Shown here in pieces: positions 43,071 through 53,779 of a stretch of 64,000 nt of DNA (position 1 is the stretch's first letter; the number at the start of each line of letters is the position of its first letter). A program made the position numbers and the translations under genes. The notes below the pieces were generated by a model. It saw only the letters and a program-made list of their open reading frames with translations, was not told the DNA's origin and did not search any database. The DNA is from Maratus speciosus (Eukaryota > Arthropoda > Arachnida > Araneae > Salticidae): positions 155,231,915 to 155,295,914 of the forward strand of contig OZ010791.1 of assembly GCA_963932465.1 (NCBI GenBank), written 5' to 3'.

Positions 43071-44439
43071 TCCAAGAAATTAATTTCATTAGCTTAGTTT
43101 AGATTAATTGTTTTAAACTTAGAAATATTTCGCAAATTTCAAAGAAATTCGAGCAGGTTTAATTTTTATTATGCATATCGCTTGGAAGCTCAAAAATTTT
43201 TTTAATATTCTGAAGAATCGCATTTAATTAGTTTATTTTAAACACATGGTTTATATTTGCAATGAAAAAAAAAATCAAATAATTGGTTTAATTTGAATAC
43301 AGTTTTTCCATAGAAGAAAAAAGTTTTAAAATCTTTCAAAGGAAGTCGTTTTAATTAGTTTCATTTAAGATATTAAAAAATATACTTAAAGCCGCCACCG
43401 GAAAATACCTATGAATATTTTTATATAAAAATGTAATGCAGAATATGGTACAAATCTTTGAAACATTTTTCAGCGGCGCATTTAATTATGGCAATTATTT
43501 TTATTTAAAAATATTTCATCTTAATCCAGAAAAAAAGAAGGCTATAAAGTTTTAAAAGTGGGAAATGTAAAAGAGAGTTTCAGATGAAAAAATAATAAAC
43601 AGCAAGCATTGTGACATTGTGAAGAATGTTTAAATTTAATTAAACCTTTAATCTGTTTGTTGTTTTGCGATTTGCAAATAAACTGCTTTACATATTAATG
43701 TTACGGTTTTCAATATTTTTTTTCTGGGAATATTCACGAAAAATTTCAAGTAGAATATAAAAATATAAAAAAAAATTCAGAGGAGATTCTATAAGAGTGC
43801 TATGGAATTATAATCTTTCAGTCACAGTTATGCAGACAAACTTCAAACGTGTTTTTCTCAAATTAGTATTTTTCAAATCGGTAACTACAATGTACCTAAT
43901 ATCAATTCATTTCGTTCATTTTAAGTTTGTTTAACATTTCACATAACAACACCTCAGTTTCTTAAGGGTCTCAAGACTCTCAAAATTAGAAAAAATGAGA
44001 ATAAAAGGCAATTGTTCTTTTATGTTCTTTCATTTCATGTATTTAAAAAAATTCAAGATGCAGAATTAGCATTTACAGGAGGGATCCAAACTGTCAGACA
44101 TTTGGCGAGCAGAAAATTGGAATAACAGATTACGCTCAGGATTACAAAATAAATTTTGCAACTAGAATCAAAATTTCGGTGCCTACTTATACTTCAGACT
44201 ATAAAAATTACTCTAAACCTAAATGAATTTTTATTTAAAATATTTTTATATTTTTAATACAAAGTTGCATTTAGCTAATGCAAATTGAAAATTTCAATAG
44301 TATAATCACCTAAAAAAATATTTTTTTGTACAATAAAAGTGAAATTTTATTCTCGGTTTATACAGACTAACATGAAACATATGTTTAGAAAATTTCTTGA
44401 AAAAATATTCAGAAGTTTTTTAGATATCCTGCGCGTTAT
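43071..44439. other. No gene; AT-rich
   Basis: No recognisable element; short AT motifs only. Confidence 0.6.
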
Positions 44440-45566
44440 GGGTGCAGATTTATAGTCGCCAGTCGCCACCTGGCGACTAAATTTTTTGCTGTGGCGACTA
44501 ACTTTCAGTGTCTTAGTCGCCAGAGATCAATTTCCAGTGTTCCTAATCCCCGTCGCGGAATTTTTATATATTCTTTTCTTTTGCAAATAGAAGCACCTGC
44601 TCTTTTCATTGGCCGAGATCAAGTATGACCTCGATAAAAATACAGGAAATTTTTGCGATTTCAGTTACCATCGTGAACGCTGCCCTTGTGTTGTACTGCT
44701 TTCTTACCGAACATTATGTTCGAATATAATTCTGCGCATGTCCGCTCCACTACAAAGCTTAGCAGCTACGAAGCTCGGCACATGAGTGCGCTAATGGTAA
44801 AACTTCTCCTTTGAATACCAGCGAAAGCAAGCATTTCTTCGAAGTTTTCGTCAGAAATCCAGAGTTGAAATAAATACTCCTTTAACTGCAAATCTGCTCA
44901 CGAGACAGTCCAAAGTTCCCGATGCGATGGAGATTATTTAACGGCTTTAGATCATGGAGTCGCGAGGATAGAGGAGTCGCGAGGATAGAACTCAGAAAAA
45001 AAAAATAACAAAAAGAAACATAAACTCGCACGAAAAAATACTTAACGCTATAGGTATATTGTTGCTCTGTAAATATTTTCTGCAAGTGCGAGATTTTTAT
45101 AGTGCAAAATAATCTTACACATTCCTAAATTTTTTATATGTTTTTTTATATGACAAAATCAAAATAAGAAATAAAGTTTTCCTAATATTTCCCATTATCA
45201 TGACTACTTGGCTTATTACATGTTTTGTTATTCAATTGTATCTTGTCCAACTTTATCTTCTGATTTTTCCAGATTTGTATTATACTTTTTAATATCAAAG
45301 TTTCAAGAATTTTAGGATTAAATATAAACATTTGTTGTAATTAGTTTGTGTTTTGTTGTACATGCCTATTTATTAATTAAACTATTTTTCATTTTGAATT
45401 CCTGAGGTTTTTTTTGTTAAGTTTTTTTCCCATATAAACACTATTGTTTTATGAGTTTGTTTCACAATGCGGCCACTTGATTTTGGTTAGGAGCCAAAGT
45501 GGCGACTGGATTTTCGGGGTTTAGGAGCCACTGGCTCCTTAAAAATTTTGGAAATCTGCACCTATA
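44440..45566. mobile_element. Insertion flanked by 11-bp direct repeats
   Basis: CTGCGCGTTAT precedes it (44429-44439) and follows it (45567-45577). The ends carry inverted GGTGCAGATTT (44441-44451; complement 45552-45562). Subterminal GTCGCCAGTCGCCACCTGG and, at the other end, AGTGGCGACTGGAT and GGAGCCACTGGCTCC are also partly inverted. A duplication of 9-11 bp would suit a Mutator-like element. 44580-44990 is distinctly less AT-rich than its surroundings. I see no transposase. Confidence 0.6.
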
Positions 45567-45956
45567 CTGCGCGTTATACCCAAAAACATAACTTAGAGAA
45601 AAAATGACTTAAAAGTTTCGGAAACGCTACTTCAGCTATTGAGCTGGTATAATTCTAAAAGTCATAACTTCTGTTCTAATGGGAATTTCAAGGAAACAAT
45701 TATATCAAAATGTTCGGAAAAGATAAGAGTTCAACATCCCAAAAATTAAAATTTCGAAAAATTTTAAACTTTAAGAGTTCTGTCACCCCCTTAAAGAAAG
45801 AGTTGTATGTCAATGTATATTTTATTTTTATCAAGAAAGAAAAATCAATTTTTTTTTCATCAAAAATCATTCATTTTCACTTCGAACATGAGAAACCAGT
45901 ATTTAAAAAAAAATCTGTCGCTTAAGAGCTACATAATTTTATACCGAAGGTGAGCT

Positions 45957-45993
45957 CCTTTTTATTTATTTATTTATTTATTTATTTATTTTT
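45957..45993 (+). repeat. (TTTA)n microsatellite
   Basis: About nine TTTA units. Confidence 0.9.
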
Positions 45994-46630
45994 CAAAATG
46001 ACCTCTATTACAAAGTCACTGCAAAATCTGTATATTTTTAAATTATATATATATTAGTAACTGCTTTGTTACCATACTTTATTTGCCCACCTATAATAAC
46101 TAAGAGGGTTAAATAGTTTTGAATGTTTATTTCAATAGGTATGCCCCCTCCTAGGCATCCTTCAACCAATATATGTTTTGCATCACGCAAGGAAGGTATT
46201 ATACAGTTAATTTCTAGAATTTTAATACAATTTTTCAATTTACATCGCTTCAGTATTGTCAATCTACATCTCGGTTGAATTCATCTTCTCAATCAAACAT
46301 CAATTTTCCTTTTCAATCTACATCATTAATTTATCTTTTCAATTGAAAAGATTGAATTTAAACAAGTTACATCATGCAGTGAATGAATTTAAACAAAGAA
46401 TAGAGTTAAATTTCGACAATAAATATAGATGATTCTCAGAAAATTGACATTTCATTCCAATTTCGAAATTTATTTGACATTGTTTCACATTTAATTTCCC
46501 AACATCTATTCAAGGATATTTTATCATATTATCCTTATATAATTTGTTCATTAAATTGCTTTTTTAATATATACATCTATTCAATTTCTGGATAATTTAA
46601 CGGTTGAGTGAATTTCAAAATTTTGTTTAA

Positions 46631-47030
46631 GGCTTTTCTTAACTGCTCTGCTCAACAAAACGTTATGACACATTTACAAACTCATTTTTTAACGGAAAGG
46701 TATAAAATTGTAAAGCCTGGCCATGGAAGCGATTTGGAATTGAACTGTTTTTCCATTTTTTGATCCATCAATTACCTATTGAGTTATAAGGGAATTTGAT
46801 CACGTGACAAACACGTTTTGAGTACTCTTTCTTCCTTCGCGCGGAAATTCGGTTCAAAACACCCACTTTGACACTCTTTTCTGAAAAATCTATTGCGTTT
46901 GCAAAAAAATGGAAAAAATAGCTCAATGACATAGTTTCTGAACAACAACACCCGCTAGTTTCATGCATTTTGGAACAAAAATAAATTAAAACTTATGTCA
47001 GAAAGTTGCCCTTTTGGATTTGATTTCTCC
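46631..47030 (-). mobile_element. TTAA MITE, copy 6 (diverged)
   Basis: TTAA at 46627-46630 and 47031-47034. Left tip GGCTTTTCTTAACTGCTC; right tip degenerated to GGATTTGATTTCTCC. GATCACGTGAC intact. The paralogous Y blocks at 51250-51290 and 52565-52600 give the uninterrupted sequence (TTTCAAAATTTATTT, then AATTxAAAxAATCTAC). Confidence 0.85.
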
Positions 47031-47195
47031 TTAAGGGGAATTCAAACAATCTGCATCATCAATCGTCATTTCATCTTTTTATTACATCTCAATTTATCTA
47101 TTCAAACTACATCGGCTTTTCTACTGTATCTGAAATTTTTAATACCGTTTTTTTTTCACGCAACATTCTCATGTATAATACTCTATCTTATAACG

Positions 47196-47234
<39 letters not shown>
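47196..47234. repeat. Poly-A tract
   Basis: About 39 A. Confidence 0.9.
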
Positions 47235-47237
<3 letters not shown>

Positions 47238-47356
47238 AAGAATTCTGTATGACAAGACGATACATGATGAAAAAATAGCTGAAAAAATAAAGTCAAAGAA
47301 TGATACGTCCCGAAAGGAATACACTAATGCAATTCGTAAAGTAATACCATAAATAA

Positions 47357-48110
47357 AACAAACCGGAAATTGTACATCAAACGTGGTAAATGACTATAAC
47401 TAGTATATCGTACTATAACTAGTTTTATAAATATTCAGTTCTTGGTGGAATAGCTGTTGCACTCTTATGCTAAAATGCATGAATACAAAATGTATTAAGA
47501 TTCTATATATTAAATTCAGTAATACGGAAATAATATCACTCCATCTTATATGGGATGTCATCAGTGGCGTGGCGTGAAAATTTTCGGTGGTCATCGCAAT
47601 TATTTAAGTTTGTGGTGAAAAATTATTAACTCTAAAATTCAATGGTTGAATGTTCAAAAAAGAAACTTTAAATCTTACCTTCACTTATACATGAACTCCA
47701 AATGTTGTGCTAAAACTGGATCGTCGAGTTTTAAAAGCTTATTAAGAGTTTTAAAATATTGCTTGATCATCGCCGCATCCAGCGATGACCGGACGCCACG
47801 CCACTGGATGTCATCACCATGGCAACATAGAATCATTACCTATCACGAGATATCATTGAATTAATTACGTATGATAGGATTTAATAGAAGAAAGAAGAAT
47901 TTTATTAACAAATTTTTAATTTTTGATTCGATTTTAATAAAATTTGAAATGACTCGACAAAATTCTGCAACAATTCTATATATTAAATTTGAAACCATTC
48001 AGTTGGGTAGTTTTTGCGCTGTTATATGTGGACAGACGAGCAGACAGACAGACGGACGGACCAGGTGACGTCTATAGATGCTACGTATTTATATAATTAC
48101 GAACGCACTT
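47357..48110. mobile_element. GGTGCGTTCGTA family, copy 2, with nested insert
   Basis: Begins CCGGAAATTGTACATCAAAC and ends ATATAATTACGAACGCACTT. The left inverted motif is rearranged (duplicated ACTATAACTAG). It is interrupted at 47562-47806 by a hAT-type MITE. Copy 3 (49256-49738) gives the uninterrupted arrangement. Confidence 0.7.
47562..47806. mobile_element. hAT MITE with perfect 8-bp TSD
   Basis: TIR CAGTGGCGTGGCGT and complement ACGCCACGCCACTG (14 bp, perfect). GATGTCAT is duplicated at 47554-47561 and 47807-47814. 245 bp, non-coding. Confidence 0.9.
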
Positions 48111-48182
48111 AAACAATATGCCGATATTTAATTAAGTAAAAATTTCAATTAAGAGTAGAAAGAAAAGTAACTGATGAAAGAT

Positions 48183-48303
48183 GAGCATACTTCGACCAAT
48201 ATCCATTTTTCCCAATGGAAGGAAGAGGTAGAATATCCAGTAAAATTTCTGTAATTTTAATACCACCTTTCAATTTAGAACTTTTCAATATTTTGATTCT
48301 ACA
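48183..48303 (+). repeat. X-Y-Z duplication, unit 2 (X and start of Y)
   Basis: CTTCGACCAATATCCATTTT, GGAAGGAAGAGGTAGAAT, TTTCTGTAATTTTAATACCA, then TTGATTCTACAT. These align to 46152-46270. The unit continues at 50869 after a 2.56-kb insertion. Confidence 0.7.
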
Positions 48304-49255
48304 TTAGAGATGAGACGGGCCGAGCCCGATTCCAAAACCTGAGACCGTTCCCGGATCTGAAACAGGCTTAGGCTCATAGTGAAAATTGTATTTATTCACT
48401 AACTGAAAAAAGGAAAAAAAAAAAAAAAACTTTCTGTTTTTAGAAAGAAGAATGTATTCTACGTTTCTTAAACTGTTTTACAATCATTTAACCCTTTATG
48501 TACTGAATTATGAATTCATGAAAATTTTATCTTCTAAACCATTTTTCGTGAATTTGTGTAACTACATTAGAAGATTTACATAATCATTTAATAAATTTTA
48601 AAAGGATTTTAGAATGATTGAAGGACTTAGAAGGATTAATTAAATTTGAATTTATAAGGGATTTTGTGCAATATTTATAACCCCCACTCAAATCTTTTAT
48701 TTTAAATATTTTTCTGAGTATTTTGTAGAATTAGGAAATGTAGGTACAAATACAATCTTCTTACAGTAGAAATATAGAAATATTTTCGAATTAATTGAAA
48801 AATCCGCCCCCATCCCCAACGTCAATAAAGCTGAAAAGATGCAAAGGCAAAATAAATCATCCTTTTAAAAATATTTTTGGTTTTGTGTAACCAATAATGC
48901 TTTTGGAACAAGATAAAGTAATGCATCTATAACTCATTCTAAACTTTAAAACTACTAATCAACGTATTCAATGAATTTTATAACAAGTTATTTTAATGAT
49001 ACTTATAAGTTACCGTCAGTAGATAAAGGGTTAAAAATCAATTTGAAAAGGAATTGAATCATTATTGATGAAACACAAGGAAAAATATTCTATTATATTC
49101 TGGAGCCTTTCAATGGTGAGTGTTAGTAACATAAAGAAGCAGTGGGATATCCCTTGCCTATCATCTCTTTCTATTTGCAGTCCTTTTCCAGAATTACCGA
49201 AAAAAAGAACTCATGTCTTTCTGCCATGTTTGTCCAATGATATTTTTAAACTAGT

Positions 49256-49738
49256 CAGAAATTGTATGTCAAACGTGGCAAATGAGGTGCGTTTGTACTG
49301 TAACTAGTTTTATAAATAGTCAGATCTTGGTGCAATAGCTGTTGCACTCTTATGTAAAAACGTATGAATATAACATTTATTACGATTCTATATATTAAAT
49401 TCAGTAATACGGAAATAATATGATTTCATCTGAAACAGGACGTAATCACTATGGCAACTTAGAATAATTACCTATCGTGGGATATCATTGAATTAATAAT
49501 GTATGATAAGATTTAATAAAATGAAGAAAACTTTATTAATATCTTTTTAAGTTTTGATTCGATTTCCACAACATTTTAAATGACTCGGCCAAACTTTGCA
49601 ACGATTGTATGGATTAAATTTCAAACCATGTATTAAATTCGGTTGGATAGTTTTTTCGCTGTTATATGCGGACAGACAGACAGACTGGCTAGACGACGAC
49701 TATAGGTGCTACGTATTTATATAATTACGAACGCATCT
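49256..49738. mobile_element. GGTGCGTTCGTA family, copy 3
   Basis: Uninterrupted copy: GAAATTGTATGTCAAACG, GGTGCGTTTGTACTGTAAC, GTTGGATAGTTTTTTCGCTG, GGACAGACAGACAGAC, CTATAGGTGCTACG, ATTACGAACGCATC. Confidence 0.75.
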
Positions 49739-49973
49739 AAAAGTCAGACTTGGGACTTTTGCGGATTTCTGCTAATGGTTGAATATAAATAAGAAATTTG
49801 CTGTTTTAAATAGATTTTCAGGAATTTGAATATCGCGAAATGTTGTCATGAGGGTGTACTTAGAATTTATTTACTTCTATGTTAGAAGATTATTTGTAAA
49901 TGATAAAATATTCTTGAAACAGTTTTAAAATGTTATTAACAAGTTTCTGCAACGTGCTTTCCGTATCGGGCTA

Positions 49974-50255
49974 CACTCTAAAAACGACATTTTCAAAACT
50001 GAGCAAAAAATACTTGAGTATGTCGCATAGTCAAAATGGCTCCGAATCAAAATTACTCAAGTTTGAAAATCGTATATACTCATTTCTGAAAACAAGGACA
50101 TACTCAAATATGAGCACATGATGTTTTATTCTTAAATGTATGCATGTTTTCAGAAATGAGCATATGCATGTTTCATTCGGAGCCATTTTGACTTCTGCGG
50201 CATACTCAGATTTTAGTATTTTTAGCTCAATTTTGTAAATGTCTTTTTCAGAGTT
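49974..50255. mobile_element. Palindromic MITE, tips CACTCTAAAAA
   Basis: Left CACTCTAAAAACGACATTTT, right complement AACTCTGAAAAAGACATTT. TA borders both. Arms share GTCAAAATGGCTCCGAAT and CTCATTTCTGAAAACA. Confidence 0.8.
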
Positions 50256-50868
50256 TACACAACATGGTGCATATCTAATCCTAGTTTTAAGATAACTTAT
50301 AAAAATTAGGTGCGCATACAATAAAAATAGAGATAAATATTTCGAAACAACAAAATTATTGAAATTACCTTCAAAATTTTCAATGAAATCTTGAAATTCC
50401 ACCTGTGAATCCTTTCTTTTACGAATTCATTCATTCACCGGTTTCGAAGGCTGAACTCTACGTTTCTGCAAACACATTGCAAAGGCTGTTAATGTTCTTC
50501 CGCGATTATGATAAAAATGTTGTTCGCCCCATTTCATGTAATAAAATATTATTGAAAGGAGTGTTTATTTCGAAATCATAACAAATGAAATAATATGAAT
50601 AAATGTAACAAACCGGTGAAATTTACTACAGTTAACGAATAAGAAGTAATGTTATTTGAAACTGGGTATTTCCGGTATTTCAGAATTGAAAGTATTGGGT
50701 CGTCATATTTGAAACAAAAAGTTTCATAACAAAATTAAAACATCAATTTGCTCTGATTTGAAAGAGTAATTTTTCTCGGTGTAGGGCTCTGTTGACACAA
50801 AATTTTCTGATTTCGGATTTCAGATCGTCAGGCTCGGGATCCGAAAAAAGAGCCCGAACTCATCTCAA

Positions 50869-51440
50869 ATCTCAATCTTATTCAATTATTTTCTCAGTCA
50901 ATTATCAATTCGTATTTTCGATCTACATCATCAGTGCATATTTTCATTCTACATCATCAATTCTTCTTTACAATCAGGAATTGAAAAGATGAATTAAAAC
51001 AAGATACAATCGATGAACTCAATCAATGAATGGAGGGGAATTGAAATAACGAAGGGAGAGGGATTCAAACATTTTTTCTAGAATTTGACATTTCAGAAAA
51101 TTTCAAAATGTATTTAAGATTGTTTCACATTTATTGTTTCACATCAATTTCTCTACATCTATTCAATCATATTTTGTCATAATTTCAGTCATATTTCATC
51201 ATATTTTTATTATGATGTTCAATCGCTACATTTGACATTCGAATCATTTTCAAAATTTATTTAAAATAAATTCAAATAATCCACACTATGATCATCATTT
51301 CATTTTTTCAATGCATATTATTTCATCTTTTTCATTTAGGTATATCTATATTTCTGCTATATCTACAATTTTCAGTACCTTGTTTTTTCTCGGGTAAATT
51401 TCGCTTACATAATAATCTATCCTTTAAATAAAAACACTAA
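50869..51440 (+). repeat. X-Y-Z duplication, unit 2 (rest of Y)
   Basis: Continues unit 2: AATCTCAATCTTATTCAATT, GAAAAGATGAATTAAAAC, TTGTTTCACATTTATTG, CTACATCTATTCAATCAT, with TATTTCTGCTATATCTAC and TACATAATAATCTATCCTTT at the end. Each has a counterpart in 46270-47190. Confidence 0.65.
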
Positions 51441-51514
51441 GGAGACTAAGGTACTTTTCGACAAACCAAAAACATGAAAATGTCGCAGTTGTTTGTATCC
51501 ATGTTTCAAACTTC

Positions 51515-52100
51515 TTAATAAATTTATCATTATAATTTTTTACGATAAGTAGCAAAAATCATAAAGATAATTTTAGATTAAATCAAAATTTATTATATAA
51601 AGGAATACTTTTTAAAATATTAATGATAGGGTATTTTCGCATAAAAAATGCTCCCTTAGGTATACTTTTCCAAATAAAAGAAAAAAAGAAAAACTAATAA
51701 ATTCACATATCATCTTCAAAAAAAATTATACTTCGCATACTGAATTAATTAATTTGTTCATATTTTGTAATTGTCGATTTTTTAAATTTATATGAAACCC
51801 AATTATTTAAAAATTGTAATTGATATAAGCTTATTATATTTATATTTGGGGAAAATAAACAAATGAATTAATTCACTACGTGAAGCATTATTTTTTGTAA
51901 GATTTAGAAATAGTATGTGAATTTATAGGTGTTTTTTTTTTAAAGTATACCTGAGCATTTATCTATGCAAAAATACTCTATCATTAAAATGCTATTTTTG
52001 AAAGTATTTCTTTATATAATAAATTTTGATTTAATCCAAAACAATCTTTATGATCTTTGCTGCCTATCGCAAAAAAATTATAATGTTATATTTATTAAGG
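51515..52100. mobile_element. TIR element with ~150-bp arms
   Basis: 51515-51670 pairs with 51945-52100: TATAATTTTTTACGATAAG, ATCAAAATTTATTATATAAA, GATAGGGTATTTT, GGTATACTTT and complements. An additional copy of the right arm follows in the same orientation at about 52200-52360. Interior is AT-rich. No TSD assigned. Confidence 0.7.
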
Positions 52101-52199
52101 TAAAGTATGGAATCTAAGGCCTAAATGTGAAATCTGGATATAAGCGTTTTTGAAAGATTTCAAGGTAAGTGAACTTGTAGTTTTCTTGAAAAAATATCA

Positions 52200-52360
52200 A
52201 AATTAGCATTAGTATTTTTTCTCTTACAAAAACACTCTAGCATTTAAATAACCTTTAAGAAAATATTTTTATACAGTAAATTTTGATTTATGCCAAAATG
52301 ATCATTATGATCTTTGGTACCTATCGTAAAAAATATTATAATGTTATGTTTATTAGGAAA
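52200..52360. repeat. Extra copy of the right arm
   Basis: AAACACTCTAGCATTTAAAT, AGTAAATTTTGATTTATGCC, GGTACCTATCGTAAAAAAT and TTATGTTTATTAGG align to 51970-52100. Either a second truncated element or a tandem arm duplication. Confidence 0.65.
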
Positions 52361-52559
52361 TGTGCAATGACTACAAACAACAGCAACATTTTAATGTTTT
52401 TAAATTCTCGAAAAATACCCAGTTCCCTTATTCAATTTCAAAGAATTCTGTCAGTATCATTCCCTTTATTCATTCATAGTTTGTAATATAATACCTTTAT
52501 TCATCTCTTCTACCTGTTTTCAGTTTTTTATCTGTTCAACTCCCCTATGATTTGTGACA

Positions 52560-52739
52560 TTTCAGCCAATTTCAAAATTTATTTGATATGAATTTAAACA
52601 ATCTACATCTACATTCAAAAATCGTATATCATCAATTTATTTATTTTTTCAATCTACATCTATATTTCTACAACATCTATAATTCCGAGAACAAATCTTT
52701 ACAATTTTCTGGAACAGTATTGTTCTCAATATATGATAA
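52560..52739 (+). repeat. Y block, third copy
   Basis: CAGCCAATTTCAAAATTTAT, AATTTAAACAATCTACATC, TTTCAATCTACATCTATATT. Truncated exactly at the putative Helitron end. Confidence 0.55.
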
Positions 52740-52770
52740 CTAGTATGTAACCCCCGTCAAAAATGACGGA
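52740..52770 (-). mobile_element. Probable Helitron 3' end
   Basis: On the minus strand: hairpin CCGTCATTTTTGACGG (52754-52769 approximately), then GGGTTACATA and CTAG, followed by T. A short GC hairpin 10-12 bases before CTAG, with insertion between A and T, is the diagnostic Helitron 3' end. The element would extend rightwards. Its 5' end was not identified with confidence. Confidence 0.6.
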
Positions 52771-52992
52771 ATGTGAATGACAAATCTTCAAAACAATATT
52801 AAAAATATTTTTTTTTCTGACTTAAAAAAAAAAAGATGCCTCATGCATTTTGTTAATCAAAAAGAATTATCCTTTGCTTTTTGATAATTAGAACAAAGAA
52901 ATTACGTAAACTGCAGTTTAGTCACAAGCGCTTAAACGAGCCATTTCCAGCTACACATTCTATGACGAAAATACTTGTTTAGGTTCCCTCTA

Positions 52993-53192
52993 CATTAAAA
53001 ATTTGCTGTTTAGCGTATTACGGAATAATTCAAAATTAGTTTCTGAGTAGTAAAATAATTTGTAAGTCACAAAATCAATATAGTGTAAAGAATAATTTAT
53101 CCTATATTAATTTAGTGGTTTACAAATTATATTACTACTCAGAAACTAATTATGAATTATTCTGTAATATGCTAAACAGCAAACTTTTAATG
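52993..53192. mobile_element. Short foldback MITE
   Basis: CATTAAAAATTTGCTGTTTA at the left is complementary to AAACAGCAAACTTTTAATG at the right. Arms about 73 bp with AGTTTCTGAGTAGTAA and complement; loop about 55 bp. It lies inside the presumed Helitron. Confidence 0.8.
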
Positions 53193-53779
53193 ATTTTAAT
53201 CTGTATTTTTTCTGAAAGTAAATTGCATTAATGACTTTTTTTTTTTTCGCTACAAACGTATTATGTTAAAATTCATAATTTTATCTGCAAGATAACTGAA
53301 ATATGTTGTACCACTGTGTTATACATTCTTTATGTTTCAATTTCAATGAGAATTGATAAGAAATATTAATTTTATTTGCAATGCCTTGAAGTCTGATAAA
53401 ATGCATTAAAAAAAGTACGATTCAAACAGAAAGTATCTTTCTTTATATTCCTTGCTGATAGATGTCGCCAGAGAGTTAGCAAGAAACATCATCCTGATTT
53501 ATAGACTGAATTTTCTGTAAAGCTTAGGCCGAGGGCGCTAGTGTAGCTGCCTACAGCCCATACTTCCGGTTGTTGCATTGATAGTTATCCGTTATTTTTA
53601 ATTTAGAACTTAATTGGATAGTTTTTGAAGGTTTTAAACTAAGTTAAAATACTTAAAGGCTTTAATATACTTTTACAAGTATTTTAAAAGCAGCATCGAT
53701 GCTAACCTGTTTTTTAATGTAGCTGTTCAAAGAGTCATTCATTTCTTTCAAGATTCGGAAATTGTGAATGGCAATAGTG
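53193..53779. other. No gene; possible Helitron interior
   Basis: Follows the foldback MITE. 53455-53580 is slightly less AT-rich (GAGGGCGCTAGTGTAGC) but carries no frame. Confidence 0.45.

Larger units (their letters stand above)
46140..47360 (+). repeat. X-Y-Z duplication, unit 1
   Basis: X: CATCCTTCAACCAATATATG then GCAAGGAAGGTA. Y: repeated TCAATCTACATC..CATCTTTTCAAT, GAAAAGATTGAATTTAAAC, ACATTGTTTCACATTTAATT. Z: GTCAAAGAATGATACGTCCC, GTAATACCATAAATAAAAC. Y is split by a TTAA MITE (46631-47030), and a poly-A of about 39 lies at 47196-47234. No coding. Confidence 0.65.
48304..50868. mobile_element. TIR insertion, tips GAGATGAG(A/T)
   Basis: Left GAGATGAGACGGGCCGAGCC. Right, read inward, GAGATGAGTTCGGGCTC, then CGGATCCCGAGCCTGA. 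The GGGC-rich ends match roughly over 55 bp. It separates two halves of duplication unit 2, which are contiguous in unit 1. Tips resemble hAT elements; a clean 8-bp TSD is not visible. Contains copy 3 of the GGTGCGTTCGTA family and a small palindromic MITE. Confidence 0.6.

Noticed and set aside
44580..44990. Host exon in the GC-richer core
   Set aside because: No long frame or splice-site pair; treated as cargo of unknown origin.
46995..47252. 85-codon frame ending in poly-Lys
   Set aside because: Created by a poly-A tract and the end of a TTAA MITE.
50031..50402. 123-codon minus-strand frame
   Set aside because: Half lies in a palindromic MITE, the rest in AT-rich DNA; no recognisable motif.
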